A stretch of DNA of 64,000 bases. It comes from Sarocladium kiliense. Its lineage: Eukaryota; Ascomycota; Sordariomycetes; Hypocreales; Sarocladiaceae. This document shows positions 1-13,156 of this stretch, piece by piece (within the stretch, counting starts at the first letter, position 1; every line of letters begins with the position of its first letter). Where the stretch lies: the NCBI GenBank assembly GCA_030734395.1, contig JAUZTG010000044.1, forward strand, positions 1,702,053 to 1,766,052, written 5' to 3'. Position numbers and translations under genes: made by a program. Under the pieces are notes generated by a model. It was not told the origin of the DNA and ran no database searches. It saw only the letters and a list, made by a program, of their open reading frames with translations.

Positions 1-513
1 CTCTTTGAAGCCTCAGCGCTCATGGGCGGTCGGGCCCTGGTTCTGTACATCCACCTCATATCATAGAATTTCCATTGTCCCGTTCAGAGGATGCCAGAAA
101 AGGCACGTGTATCATTCATTGCAACAGCTACAACTGTGCCCACAAAAGCTCCAGTTTCGGAATCCTCCAACAAGCCATCCAAAGCGTTGCTCTATAATCT
201 TACAAGTCTGAAACTCCCAAATATCGCCAAAATCTCGACAAATGAGTCCGCTCCATTCATTATGCTTCCATAACGGCATGAACAAATGGCCATTCTCAGG
301 CTTGTGTCTCCTCGCAAGTGAATCAATAAGGTGCAAATGAGTGACCGGTGGCAAGACTCGGAAAGAGAACGAGGGGAAATGAACGCCAAAAAACGCCAAA
401 CAAGCGCTTGCCCAGCTGGTCCATAATTTAACAATTAGATCAGGAAATTGAGCGAACGAATGTGTCGCAGCTGTAAATGAGCGGCTGGCTATGTGACAGC
501 CAGGGGGGAGTCC
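1..513. other. No gene seen (3' flank of the Myb gene)
   Basis: The short open frames here lack codon continuity, domains or splice signals. The stretch is probably the 3' untranslated region and downstream flank of the minus-strand Myb/SANT gene that ends at 514. Confidence 0.5.
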
Positions 514-1662
514 TCAGTGAGTGCGGCCACCATGTGAAGGGTTGATCAGGGCACCAATCTCCATGTCACCACTGCTCATCCTGCTACCGCGGTAATATTG
601 GTCTTCGGTAGGCACCGTCCCTGCATGAGACTGGAATGAGTGCCCAGCGCTGGCGGTCGAGCTGACGCTTGAGGAGTAACCATGATGAGTGCCGTAACCG
701 TTCGCGTAGGCCATCCCGTATGATTGAGCCGCAGCGCCACCCATAGTTTGGAGGTGAGCATGGGGAACCAAATGACGCTGGTTCTGAGGGTTATGTTGGG
801 AGTGGGATCGGTGGTGGTAGGTACCAGCATGGCCAGAAGAGGAGGAGCCGGACGGCGACGTATCCGGGCTACTGAAGGACGCGTCTAGTTCATCCACAGG
901 GGTCAGGCCGATGCCAGAAATACCACTGTCGTCGTCATACCCTGAAATAGAGGCCGCGCTCTCCATCCGGTCACGGCGTGACGCAGATCGAGAGGCACTC
1001 TGGAGGTTCTTCAAGCCATTTGACATGCACTAAGATTCGTCTGTTAGTGATTACAAGTCAAAGTTTGGGCTGGCACTGTTTGAGGACTGAGAACTTACCT
1101 TCTGCTCTACTACGTTCCATTTCTCGCCAACACGGGCAGCGAGGGGACCCCATATCTCCTTGCGCATCATCATGTACTCCTTGGCCAAGTGCTCGAGCTT
1201 GCGGTTGTCCCAGTCATCGGCATCTTTGTGCTCCATGAGGCGTTCATGACGCTTGCGACAGGCGTTGGCAGACTTGTTTGGGAACTGGCCCTTGACTTGA
1301 GCCCAGTTCAGGCCTTTGGCGCGAGCCTCGAGGAGCTGACGATCGTCATCTCGAGACCAGGCACCAGAGCTAGCCCGTCGTGAGAACGAGGTACTTGGCT
1401 GGAGAGACTGTTGCGGCTGTTGTTGGGCCATGGCTTGAGTCGTGTCTGTCGTGTACAAGTCGTATGTATCTTGGTTCTGTTGGTTCTGCTGCAACGGGGG
1501 CATTTGCAAAACTCCACCGGGAGCAGATGCAGATGTGTCGAAAAAGTTGCCAGGTACACTGAGTCTGGATGGAGCCTGTGAATACATAGCAGCTTCACCC
1601 ATAGAGACTGGCATGAATTGCTGGTTTTGCGAACCGCTGGCATGTCTCGAATGCCGGACCAT
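514..1662 (-). CDS. Myb/SANT-like DNA-binding protein
   Basis: Predicted 359-residue nuclear protein. Residues about 100-143 form a Myb/SANT repeat (W102, W120, then a basic helix with SANACRKRHERL). A second, weaker W-containing repeat follows at about 147-186, ending in KWNVVEQK. The flanks are low complexity: glutamine-rich before the repeats, and Ser/Gly/His-rich afterwards. One intron at 1030-1098 (minus-strand donor GTAAGT, acceptor TTAG) joins the frames without a phase change. The start is the ATG at 1662. The frame is open a few codons further but only from a non-ATG codon, and a TGA lies just upstream. An upstream exon is possible because CACACCAG directly before the ATG could be a splice acceptor. 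The role is probably transcriptional regulation or chromatin binding. The target genes are unknown. Confidence 0.75.
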
Positions 1663-4600
1663 CCTGGTGTGAGGTTGTTGCGGCGGATGCAACCGAATTC
1701 AGGGGGTTTGGGTAGCCGCCGAGTACGTTACGGCTCGGAATGAGGTAGTAGTTACAGATGCTCTGAGACAGAAGACGGATAGGGAGTGGTGTTGTAAACG
1801 GGGAGCCTTGAGCAGACTTGGGCGAGGCGAATGCGCAGCTGCATGTATGGAAGATGGCCCGTGGTGGACCAGCACCTGAGCGAAGGTAAGATGGAAGAGG
1901 GCACAAGGGGTGGTATCTTGATGCCGTGAATGTATAAGATGAAACGAATGCGAATGGACTGTGACAAGGAAGAAAGAGGAGAGAGAAACAGCAAGGAAAA
2001 GAGTAAGGAAAAGACCAAGGAAATGACAGAAGGAAAGGAGAAAGTGGATGAGTGGCCTTGAGTGAAAGTCTGATGTCTGGAGAAGCAGGAAATGAGCAGG
2101 CCGCGATGACAGGACATCCGATGTGTTTTAAGGTTGCGAGACGTGGTCCCATCACTTGGAGCCGCCACGATAGTGGAAGATCCGCAGATCGTGTTGGCAG
2201 CTCCTGAAACAGGTCTGGGCGACAAGAAAGGAAATGAAACGATACGCTTGTGTCTAAAGGAAAGAGTAGACGGCGGAGCGCCTCATGGCATTGGCTAAGG
2301 GCCTGGAGGACCATCCTCGAGGCCACGCTCCCGGCTCGGCGGCTACGCGCCTGGGATCGGGGAAGGGGGGACTATGGGGGCCACGCAGCCAAGATTGGGA
2401 CTGTAGAGGAACTCTCAGAGAATCATAAATAGACCAGGCGCGAGAGTTCAGATGGTCGTCTGCGTTTGTGCATCCTGAATATGGGGGCAGCCTCATCTGC
2501 ATGCCCGCAGCCGAGTTGCAAGCGCCGTGTACTCTCAGCAATGTTTCGGATGTAGAGCATATCGTGCGGCAGCATGCACGGCGGCGGCTGCCACCAGGGG
2601 ACGATCCTTGGGACGAGGTATTGGCTGTCTGTCTGTTGAAGACTTTGCACAAGGCTTCACGGCGTAACAACGCATGTTGACCTCCATGCCGGAGGGATGT
2701 CACTCGACGCCCCGGCACATGAATCAGCGGCAGCTTGGCCCAAGCTTCGTTCGGTCCATGGCCCAGGAAGTTCAGACAAGCGACGATCTTTTTCACACGC
2801 AAACGGGCCATTGCGTTCATGGGGTACGGCTAGAGAAGATGGTGGCCGGCGGTAGGCTGAGAACGTCGCGTGCACGCATCTCAGGGGTGTCGTGGGCGCA
2901 AGGCGCATCGGGAGCGCTGGCCCGGTCTACTATTCCCATGGTACTCAGTCATTCAAGCGGCGCTTGGAGGCAGGCAGGGGTCAATAGGGACTTAGAGTTC
3001 GAGCAGGAGCTTCGAAAAATGATCGAAGGCAGTCCGTTGTAGTACTGTTGGGGGCTCTGCAAATGAAGCGCCATTGCTATTGTTACTTGGTGAGGTACTC
3101 CGTAGTCGCGGGAGGATTTGGGGTGGAGCCCCGGCGCGGCGCGAAACGGCCCCCGATTGGCCCCCGATGGCGCGCGTCTACCGTGTTTCATCTCCCACCG
3201 CAAGCGCCGAGCCGCCTGATTGGGTGCGTTTGGTGGTGTTGGTTTGGCTTTTGTCCTGTACATAATAATAGCTTGTGCCTGATTTAGACACTAATGAGGT
3301 TAACAGAATCCTGGTTTGACGAAATAGAAGGGGCTCCTGCATCTGCATTGGTCTGAGCAGGGTTGCCATAGATGCGATGCCTTCGGTGATCACGTGAGCT
3401 CGAGCATTCTACACTCGTGCCCTCACCTCTCGGCAGTTCGTGCATCCCTTCCCGTGTGCTCCTCAGCTTCATGCAAGAGCAAGCTGGCAATGACTGCGCC
3501 TGCAATGCGCGCTTGTTTGACACCCATGTTCTCACCTTCACTGGCAGCATGGCTACGTATGGGCCGCAGCGTCAGAATCTATCATACGCTGAACACGGGC
3601 TGTTCGTTTCAGAAATACCGATTGCGTTTGCATGGGCCACTCCATCAACGCGTGCGCGCGCTGGAGCTGGCTAGCTTTGGGGGCCTGCGCAAGACTTTGA
3701 AGGTTGGTCGTCTTGCCCAAGTATCAGCACTGTGATCGGCTCCCAACAGACACATCACTTTCGAGAGTGAGGATGCGACACAAAGAACCGACGGCGAAAT
3801 TGCCCTTCGACAGGCAACGCGGGCATCCGCCTAGGTAGAGTTGCTGATGCGACTTCAGCCTGCCCCGCCGCGCAATTCATCAATTGCCGTCAAACTCAGG
3901 CTAGATCTATCCAGGTGGTACTTTACATGGAATGCGCTTGTGATTTCGGTCAAGTCAAGGTCGTGGCTGGCTTTCACGAGGGGCTGGAATAGTCGGGCAA
4001 TTTTCGCTCGATTCTTACGCCCATGCTGATCCTACCTCTTCTATCTGCCGTGTGACCGCAGGCTGAGTGGCTTGTCAAACCATGGATATTCGCCCTACAA
4101 CACCGCACTCTCAAGTCAACATCGTGATCGTAATCGTTCATGGGTTGATGGCTGACTTCGATTCACGAGTCATTGTCCCTTGAGACTAACAGCACAGCAC
4201 ATCGCACATGAGCCCAGCCGGCAGTCTCCGCAGCCAAGTCCATGGCATAGTTGATCGCGTCGTCTCTAGGCTTCGCAGAACAACCAACCCTGCACAATAA
4301 TGTCCCGATACCGCACAAAGCTTTATGTGCCGTTTAAGCCGAGAGAAGGTCCGACTGGCCAGCCTCGAAATCCGCGTGGTCCCATACAAAGGCAAGGTTG
4401 AGTGCGTCACCATCCCCAGTGTCCTTCACCCACTCCACAGCCTATCATGATATTCCCGGTCATTAGCCTAAAAGTCATTCTATCCGCGCCCATAGAGAGG
4501 TTGCAATTGCAATGCTGACTTGCACCTCTAAGCAATGCCGCATCCCAATTCGGTTTCGGCAGACACTAGATCCTAGTCTTGGTGTCTGTGCCGTCACTTA

Positions 4601-5398
4601 CTCCAATATTTCCCCATCAATGGCTCGGGGCCAAGTCGGTCCCCCGCAGCACTGCCGTCTAGGCATGCCAGACGCCTTGGCTTGATAGCAAAGCAGGACA
4701 TGTTACGACCCAAGTCGCGTCTTTGAAAGTCATTGACTAAGAACTGTGGCTCACAGGGGGGGGGCCACCTCTCGGAGGCATCCACGGGGTCATTGCGAAG
4801 TCGCACTGGCGAAAAGAAGGGGTTCTGGATGGTAGGGATTTGAGCTTCAGCAACAAGTTACAGTGGAATGGATATCAGTTTCGTCTCCGAAAGCCGCATT
4901 CGGAGGCGGCGACGGTTTGGACTTTCTCTGCATGCGACTGTGCCAGAGACACACCATGCAGTGGCTTCCCCCTCTTTCCAGGATCGACCATCTTTACACT
5001 GTGTTCATCCGTAGGATGTGCAGCCCTGATGGCACGTCTCGTGGACCCTGGACTGCTCATTTGCTTGGAACGGGCCATCCACCCTCTTGCGGCGGTGACC
5101 CGGGATGGAGTGTCCCTGCACCATGTCTACTTCGTGTTCCCGCGTGTTCTTCCCGTGTCAGGCATCGATCTGCTTCCATGGGGTTGCAGCCAGATGTTTA
5201 TTAACCCCAGGCTTCCCCCTCATGCTGGACGCGTTGTATTGCAGGTCCCTTGAGCTTCTGTCGAAACTTGCGGTTTCTTCGCTCCCCTTTCTTTCATCAT
5301 ACGCAAAGGTTCGGGCCTTGCTTCATTGAATTCATCTCTAAAGGTCAATCTGTATACCAACATCAAGCAAGAGATATTTCCCGACCGACTCAGTGACA
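1663..5398. other. Long intergenic region between divergent Myb and sugar-transporter genes
   Basis: About 3.7 kb with no supportable gene. The two flanking genes point away from each other, so both promoters lie here. A strongly purine-rich tract on the plus strand at about 1960-2050 reads as a CT-rich tract upstream of the Myb gene, a common feature of fungal promoters and 5' leaders. The longest open frames (for example minus 2254-2820) have no domain, no repeated motif and ordinary-looking random composition, so I do not call them. A long 5' leader of the Myb gene is possible. Confidence 0.5.
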
Positions 5399-7551
5399 AT
5401 GGGTGCTGCTCCCATTCACAGCGGTGCTGCCGTGTACGATGCGGTTTTGCACCGTCGCCAGGCCCTTATGGGTGCGAGTGGTGCCAGAGCTCTGCTTAAG
5501 AACTTCCGCGTCTTTGCAATCGCCTCTTTCGCATGCATTGGAGGTGTCCTATACGGATACAACCAGGGCATGTTCTCTGGTGTCTTAGCCATGCCAGCTT
5601 TCAAGGAGCGTGAGTGATTTGAAATTTGTTCATACCCTTCTCATCTCTGCCGACCGATCGCTAAGTTCATGGACTCTAGATATGGGCGAATGGAACCCTT
5701 TTGATGACAATGCACCTCAAACCAAGAAGGGCTGGCTGACCGCAATCCTTGAACTGGGGGCATGGCTTGGCACTCTTCTCTCTGGTTTCGTGGCTGAGAC
5801 GATCTCCCGCAAATATGGTATTCTTGTTGCTTGTGTGGTCTTCATTATCGGTTGTGTTATCCAGGCCGCTTCTATTCATGGAGGTCCAGCTGCAATCCTC
5901 GTCGGCCGCTTCGTTACGTATGAGTTTCCCTTCCAAGTCCATCGCGAGCGCATTGCTAGTGCTAACTGGGATACAGCGGCATGGGTGTTGGTAGCCTTGC
6001 TATGATCATTCCAATCTACAACTCTGAAGTTGCACCTCCGTACGTAAACACGCCCGTGAAAAAGGGATATGAAAGGAAACTTACGCTTTGTCGTGGCACA
6101 GAGAGGTTCGCGGTGCTCTCGTAGCCCTACAGCAGCTCGCCATCTGCTTTGGCATCATGATCAGCTTCTGGATTGACTAGTACGTGTCTCGATATAATTC
6201 AGAGCTTTGTCGTCGCTCGTGGTCACAGCACAAATCAGCTAATGAAGACCAGCGGCACCAACTACATTGGAGGCACTGAACGTGGCGAACAGTCTGATGC
6301 CGCGTGGTTGATCCCCATTTGTCTCCAAATCGCCCCTTGTCTCGTTCTTCTCTGCGGCATGGCATTCATGCCCTTCTCTCCACGTTGGTTGGTCCATCAT
6401 GGTCGGGAAGCTGAAGCTCGCCGCAACCTTTCCCGTCTGCGTGGGCTGCCTGAGGATCATGAACTGGTCGAGCTCGAGTTCCTGGAGATCAAGGCACAGT
6501 CCTTGTTCGAGAAGCGTACAGTTGCTGAGCATTTCCCTCAACTTCGCGAGCCTACCGCTTGGAACACCTTCAAGCTGCAGTTCGTTGCAATTCGCTCGCT
6601 GTTCAAGACCAGGAGTCTCCTGAAGCGCTGCATGATCGCTGGTGTTACCATGTTCTTCCAACAGTGGACAGGTCAGTACAGAGAAACATTTCGACCCTTC
6701 TGTTAACTGATCTAACCTGTGCCTGTCAGGTATCAATGCTGTACTGTACTACGCCCCAACAATTTTCAAGCAGCTCGGTCAGAGCAGCAACACCACCCAG
6801 CTTCTAGCTACAGGAGTCGTTGGTATTGTCATGTTCATTGCCACTATTCCTGCTGTCCTATGGATCGATCGAGTAGGTCGCCGACCTGTCCTGACTATTG
6901 GTGCTATTGGCATGGCCACCTGCCACATCATCATCGCGGTGATCTTCGCCAAGAACTCCGACGACTGGGAGCATCACCAGGCTGCTGGCTGGGCTGCCAT
7001 CTGCATGGTTTGGCTCTTCGTCGTCCACTTTGGGTATAGCTGGGGTCCATGTGCTTGGATTATCGTGGCAGAGATTTGGCCTTTGAGCTCTCGTCCATAT
7101 GGTGTTGCGTTCGGTGCTTCATCCAACTGGATGAACAACTTCATGTAAGTCCAGAAAAGAGGGACTTTGCACGACCACATCACTAATGACTCTACTAGCA
7201 TTGGACAGGTCACCCCGGACATGCTGCAAAAAATCACCTATGGCACCTACATCCTGTTTGGCATCATAACCTATCTAGGCGCAGCCTTCATCTGGTTTAT
7301 CGTGCCCGAGACAAAGCGCTTGACTCTCGAAGAAATGGTACGGAACCCTGCTTCACCGCTCTGAAGTTCCATCTAACGCTGTGCAGGATATCGTTTTCGG
7401 AAGTGAAGGTACCGCGCAGGCCGACTTTGAGCGACAAGAGGAAATCAATCGCGAGATTGGCTTGACCCGCCTTGTCATGGGCTCTGGCGGCCATACTCCT
7501 CCTCACGAGCCTGAGAAGGACCACAAATATGAGACCGCTGAACACGTCTAG
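5399..7551 (+). CDS. MFS sugar transporter (sugar porter family)
   Basis: Plasma-membrane hexose-type transporter of about 560 residues, a normal length for the family. Eight exons: 5399-5609, 5680-5917, 5977-6039, 6102-6179, 6253-6671, 6730-7144, 7199-7337, 7387-7551. Sugar-porter signatures are visible: GGVLYGYNQG in TM1, GRFVTGMGVGSLAMIIPIYN with the following APPEVRGALVALQQL, PFSPRWLVHHGR after TM6, FFQQWTGINAVLYYAP in TM7, DRVGRRP in the loop after TM8, and PETKRLTLEEMD after TM12. The start is the ATG at 5399, which follows a GTGACA context. The C-terminal tail after the last TM is about 50 residues, charged and cytosolic. Substrate cannot be read from the sequence; a monosaccharide is most likely. 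It is convergent with the hydrolase gene at 7855. Confidence 0.92.
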
Positions 7552-7854
7552 GCAGGCCGCCATTTAGCTTTGAAACACACGGGAATTTGCCGACGATACG
7601 TATGCGAGCCTGCGGTATCTAAAAGAAGGTTAACGTCAGGGAGTGCACAGTGAATGTCGCTAGCCGAAAAGATTGAATCAGGCGATATTGATCTGCTGCG
7701 GTTTGGTGTATCTACTTGAATACAGCAGTGGTACTCTCTACGGCGGTGTCTTTTCCTACAGGCAAATTTCAGGAACTTCATCTCGTAAAAGTTTGGGTGC
7801 TCTCGTGTTCATATGATCGCCTCTAGACATGCCAGATCGCTATGAGGCTGACAG
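7552..7854. other. Convergent 3' flanks
   Basis: Short stretch between the ends of the sugar transporter (plus) and the alpha/beta hydrolase (minus). No gene is seen. It probably holds both 3' untranslated regions. Confidence 0.5.
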
Positions 7855-9141
7855 CTATGTCTCGACCAATAGCGACTCCGCGAACCTCTCAATCGCCATT
7901 TTCAGTTGCAGCAACGCTCCCTCTTCGACCCAAAAATGGCCACCACGAGCAACTTCAACAGCCCTGAACTTGGACCCTTCCTGGCTTGACAATTTCGCCG
8001 CCCATGCGCGAAGTTTACTCGCAGCCACGAATCCATCGTGATCACCATACACCGCAAGAGTAGGATTTTGCACCAATTTAGCCTCGCCATTCTCTGGGTG
8101 TTGCGCGTGAGACCTTGAGGTCGACGAGGGCCACAGGCTCATTATTGCCAAGTGTTTAGCAACTCCATGGACAGGGGAGATCAGTAGGTACGATGGACGA
8201 GGCAGCGTAAGTCCTGGTAAAGATGCAAGCCGTTCCTCGGCTCCTTCTGGATGGCTAACTGAGGCAGCCTGTGTAGTTTTGATGCCTATCTCACGCTCCT
8301 TGTGCCGATGGAAGAGATCGTGGAGTCCTTTACGGACCTTCTCTTCCGCCTCCAGGGAGAAGCTTCTCCGCTCGCCATCGCCACTTCGCCTCGGACTTCC
8401 AGGCTCCTCGTCACCGCCAACCCTCAGATTGGTGCTGCCATGGCTTCGACTGCGTTTGGTCAGCATGGCCTCTCGTGCACTTCTTAGTACGTCGTTGTAC
8501 TGTGTTGCAAGGTGTTCAGCACGAAGCCGAATCTGAGCAGCAGCACTCCCGGTAATAGGGTGAGTAAAGTGTTCGAGAACATCGTCGAGAGCTGGCAGGT
8601 GCATGGTAACGATGGAGCCATATGAGTAGCCGCCGAGAATAAGACTGGGGCGTTTAGAACGAGGAATGGGGACCGTGGAAGGATTGAGGCGGCCGTCGGC
8701 AGTCGGAAGACGTTGTCGGAACGGATCGAGGTAGTGGATATAGTAAACAATGAAGCCAATCACGCTCATATAGTCATCGCCTTCGGGCTTCGCTGTCCAT
8801 GATGTACGCCCTGCCGAGCCGCCGGCTCCTCTGCGGAAGTCCCATGTTAATCACACAGTACGCAGCAAGTCGTCCGTCTGGTCGAGTACTCACCGGAAGT
8901 TGAAGGTAGCCACTAGATAGCCGGATCGCAGTAGCTGGACAGTCGCTTCAGCGAGAACGGGGTCATCGAAGCATCCCCCGAGGGGTGCGTAGGGATGTGC
9001 AAGGATGGCCGCGTGTCGTTGCCATATCGGCGCGCGAGGGTTCGCGGACAGTGACTGTGGGTGGTAGACGCGACAATCGAGCACTATGTGGTCGTGGATA
9101 CTCGGGATTGTCAAGGAGAGAGCGGGATCGGGAAGCATCAT
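7855..9141 (-). CDS. Alpha/beta-hydrolase fold protein
   Basis: Predicted 407-residue serine hydrolase. Exon 1 (9141-8894) ends in NFR and exon 2 (8830-7855) opens with GAGGSAG, together giving the NFRGxGxSxG loop of COG2945-type hydrolases. The nucleophile elbow GYSYGS lies early in exon 2, the acid is likely D in YGDHDGFV, and the catalytic H is in RGGHFWVEEG near the C-terminus. Between elbow and acid is an insertion of about 150 residues rich in Arg, Ser and Glu that looks like a disordered or lid region. The intron 8831-8893 has a GTGAGT donor. The start is the ATG at 9141; the frame continues a few codons upstream only from GTG. Substrate is unknown; esterase, peptidase or thioesterase activity are all possible. 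Confidence 0.82.
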
Positions 9142-9574
9142 TGGAGCCGAAGAAGTCACATCATGGTACGAACAAGCGGCCTCGATTCTCGCGCTAGCAA
9201 CGCAAGCGATGCTTGTGTTCGTCGCAGCAAGACAGAACGGCGATGATGTTGTAGGAGGGGAGTGGGTGGGGGGGGGGGTGGCTGGGTACTTTTGGGTTCA
9301 CCCAGGCCAAGCTCGTTGGTCGTACGGCAATGCTCACTCCGATATATATCAAACCAGTCGCGGATGTCAGAGGCGTAGGAAATCAATCTTGTGAAGGTAG
9401 CAGGCTGGTCTTCTCGACGACATCATAAATTCCAAGATTGTCGCGTCCCATTTGGCCAATGTTGTGATGCCGGCAACCCACCTCATTAGGTACGTCCTTG
9501 TCACGAAGCAAGCGATGGAACGTAATTGGGTATTCTATTCGTTTGCTTTTTGAGCGTCCTCGGCTGGCTCGCTA
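9142..9574. other. Intergenic, includes a poly-G run
   Basis: Lies between two minus-strand genes, so it holds the hydrolase promoter and the PIG-S 3' end. A run of about ten G followed by TGGCTGGG occurs near 9270. No gene seen. Confidence 0.5.
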
Positions 9575-11262
9575 TCATTGGGCTTTCTTGGCCGCAGCTG
9601 CCTGCGCTCGGTCTTTCCGCCTTTTGTTCCATCGTTTCAGCTCATTAATCAACCCCATCATTAGCGGCACGCCCACAGGGCCCAGGAGCGGCAGGTATAC
9701 TGCGATCTTGTGCTCATCAGGGAAATAGAGCTGTCCAACCATGCTCTTCTCGAAGAATGCCCTTTCTGCCTCCTCTTCAGCGATCCTAGCATGCAGAAGT
9801 CCCTGCTGCCCGCCTAAGCTGGCGCAAGCTTGCTCAAGGTGGTCTATCGTCTTCGAAACTCCGTCTGCGACACTGCGTGGGATCGGAATCGATGGTAGAG
9901 CGAGTGAAAGGCGTGCAAGGGATCCCAAAGTTGATGAGGCCCGGAGCAGTAAGTCAGCCGACCTGATTCGGGAGAGCGTCGATAGTCTGAGAGGCAGTGA
10001 TCCGGACTGAGGTGTACCCAGTAGGGAGAGAAGGTGACCGCCGAACGTGAGCATTGGGTCGCGCAGAGCCTCGCTGGTGACGTGAGCAGTTTGGCCCGGA
10101 AGGCGCAGCAGGTAGACGGTGCCCCATTGTGGGATATTCCAGGACTGTGATGTTTCCGCGCCCGAGTCCAGGGAGATTGTCTGGTTGCCGACATAGATGA
10201 CAAAGTTGACAGTTGGAGCGCCACCAATTGAAGGTGATAATGGCCATTCAGCGGCATTGATGAATGATGCCAAATCATGCTTCTGCAATACCTCGGACTG
10301 TGCGCCTGGCGTTGCGTAGAGTTGGACCTGGGTATCAATCGTGAAGTTGTGAATTGGCGAAAGAATATCTAGCATGGGCTGCATGTATTCGGCAACGGCA
10401 GTCTCGATGTCCCAGGTGCTCGGAAGGGCGCCTTCGGTGAAGAGAGAGAAGGTGAGGTGGTAGGTGCCCGCATAACGGAGCGAGCGAGTTGTGCGCTTCG
10501 CGAGATTCTCCGCCATGTCAGGGGCAACGCTTCGTGGACGGACATCGGTGGACATTGAGGAAGTGGAAAGAAGATAGGAGATGGTGGCGCGCTCTTCTTC
10601 GAAGGTGGAGCGCAGCTCTTTGGCGATGTAGGTTGCTAGGGGCGAGGATGCGGAGTTCGGGGATGGCATCGCGTTCGGGGGGTAGGTGATGTCGAGAACG
10701 GGTGTATGGGAATCGAGAGTCGCAGAGGTCGTGTCGCCTGGAGTCAAGTGGATTGTGAGAGCGTCATCTAGAGCGTCGCCCGATTCAGTGCCCTGAGCTG
10801 CCTCGTCCAAGGCCAGCCGCAGACGGAGATGATGACCAGAGAAGTCGTTCAGGTCATCAAGAGCATGCTGTGTCAGACGCACAAGATTCTGCGCTTCGGC
10901 GGCTTGCAATGAGTCGGCACGGATGGTGATCTGTAGAGGAAAGACAGGGCGGCAAGCCTTGACAAGAGCTGTTAGGCACAAGAGGGGTGATGGTAGGGGT
11001 TGAATTGTATTACCTTGCCATCCGCCCATTGAAGCATTGTATCGAGGGGGAGATTCGCCCTGTAAATCGTTGTCGTCTTCCACCAAATCGGCAGGCCAAG
11101 GCATATAACGATCAGCCAAAACGACAGGACCACTAGCGACCGCCTTCGCACATGCGTCGCGGGTTCCGGAGGGGGTGTCTTGAGGCCATCACTGTCTGGA
11201 GATGGGTCGTCTGAGATCGCGTCAGACTTGGCAGGTATGTTGTCCTCCCCCGTGATAGCCAT
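9575..11262 (-). CDS. GPI17: GPI transamidase subunit PIG-S / Gpi17
   Basis: Subunit of the ER-membrane GPI transamidase that attaches GPI anchors to secretory proteins. About 543 residues in two exons (11262-11014 and 10957-9575) with intron 10958-11013. The family layout is present: a short cytosolic N-terminus, a first TM segment (LVVLSFWLIVICLGLPIWW) followed directly by KTTTIYRANLPL, which is the hallmark after the first PIG-S helix, a long lumenal domain, and a second TM near the C-terminus (about YLPLLGPVGVPLMMGLI) followed by a basic tail. The acceptor was chosen at TCAAG because it restores the conserved ACRPVFPLQI segment. The closer CAG breaks the frame. The start is the first in-frame ATG, giving MAITGED. 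Essential housekeeping gene in yeast. Confidence 0.9.
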
Positions 11263-13156
11263 TGCGAAGGTTGTTGCTGCAACTTTCGCAACACGGCGCG
11301 AAAGGAAGTATATCGAAGCTGAGCCGTGTCGTGTCAAGTTGCTCTCCCTCGAGGGCCCAGGAACAGATCACCAGGAACGCGGTGTCACGTGTCAGGGGTA
11401 TGCGAGCCGGAACCCATGTAGCTACCCTGCACTGTGCTCACGGCAAGGTATCCGTCGGGGGGATAAGCACTTTCTTTTGATGATGGTCCGATAGGGGAGT
11501 GACTCTTGGGTTATTCGGCAATAAGAATAGGTTATAATGTCTCTATTTCCGTGAGGACTCTTCTAATTACTGAGTTCTCAATTTTGTCACTAAGTGATTC
11601 TCGACACCTCTTCGCAGTGGAAAATTGGTTGCATGGACCCGACACATGTCCGAGCAAACTAGGAAGCGCATGCACTACCACCTGGCTTTTTATCGGACTT
11701 CTTTTCCACAGCCCTTCGATATAGTGTCGAACCTTGACATATACATGAGAAGAACGGAAGCTTCACTCTTCCTTCGGGGGTTGGGCCTCCCATCGGAGGA
11801 TTCTTCGAGCTGGGGATGAGCTAACGGCCTCCACAGTCCGTGGCATCCGATTATGAACGTTCACAGCCACCAGCAAACCGTCATCTCAGGTATAGGACGT
11901 CAATCACTCTAGGCACATTGAGACGGGGTTGGCATTGGTCAATTAATGCACCTCGTCTTCCTACTCTCGGGTGAGGAAGTCAAACACATGATCCTCCTAG
12001 GCCCACAACCCACCCGTACCCCGTACGTTAGGTGCCTCGCCTCACCTCACTAGGAGTCACCTAGATTGGCGAGCCGAGGCCCCCCTCCTCACCTGGACAC
12101 CATCATTCCTTTGAGAAAGACCTGTCGGCGTGGGAACCATCAATCACCAACTTCTTGTCTCCAATCGAATCACACGGAAGCAATGTTACCGCGGGGCGTA
12201 ATCTTGCACGTGGGAAGACAAAGATAAGACAGGCTTCCAAAGCAACGAGCCACGCCATGGCATGGACAATACCTCTTCAGCAGTGAAGGGATGCAAGCAG
12301 GCATTGGGCGCCACATCTCCAAATTGGGGATGATTGAAACCAGCCTCGCAACCATGCCTTTTTCAGTATACATTTCATGCGGGGAACCCATGCCTCTGCT
12401 CCCCCTCCCTCTCTTTCGCGTCCGGGAGTCCTCCACTCAAGTGCACCCTTTCAGACGTCGTCTGTCCCCAGATGGTCCTCTCACCCCACAGTTCAGACCG
12501 GCTGCATGTTGGCCGTCCGTTCAACTGAACTTGTCTTGTTTCTATGCCTCGGAACACCCACTCCTGCACCTCGGATCAACCCCCCCTCATGATCCACACG
12601 GCCGTTGGCTAGTCGCGACTGTATTCACAGCTTGCGTAAAACCAGGAAACTAAGCGTGGCTAGCTCCTTGGATGCGGTGCCAGGTCAGGCCGTGTCGTTC
12701 GGACTATGAGTTGCTGTGGCCAGCCGCCGGAAACCTGCATGGGTGGAGGGATCATTGTCCAGAAATGGGAGCGGAATCATAGTCACTTACTCCTGACCAG
12801 CTCCCGGACAAAAGACTTGAACCTGCTCTGGCATCTGATTCAGTCACTCCTGGTTTGATTTTTGTATCCATGTGTTGACGCATTGAGCTGCATACCCTTG
12901 TCCTCATCGAACAGATTCAGTCCTCTGCAACAAAGGCTTGATCACCTACTCTGCTAGGAGCAAACAAAGCATCACCTTCAGTCTGCCAATAGAACACGCG
13001 ACGTCCAACTCGACTTCTACTCGGTTCAAGATCAGCGACGCGTCCTTGAGAGAGCATAGGCAAACCGACTAGATCTGTCCCGTGCTCAACATCGGCCTGA
13101 CACTTGCAAGATGTCCCGTACGTGAATGCCACCCAGGAAGGCATATGTAGTTGCTG
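11263..13156. other. Intergenic region, no gene seen
   Basis: About 1.9 kb between divergent genes (PIG-S on minus, fatty acid transporter on plus). It includes C-rich stretches around 12000-12110 and 12370-12600. The open frames lack domains. It presumably contains both promoters. Confidence 0.5.

Noticed and set aside
2254..2820. Minus-strand open frame of 188 codons
   Set aside because: No domain, no splice-consistent extension, and random-looking composition within a long promoter region. Probably chance.
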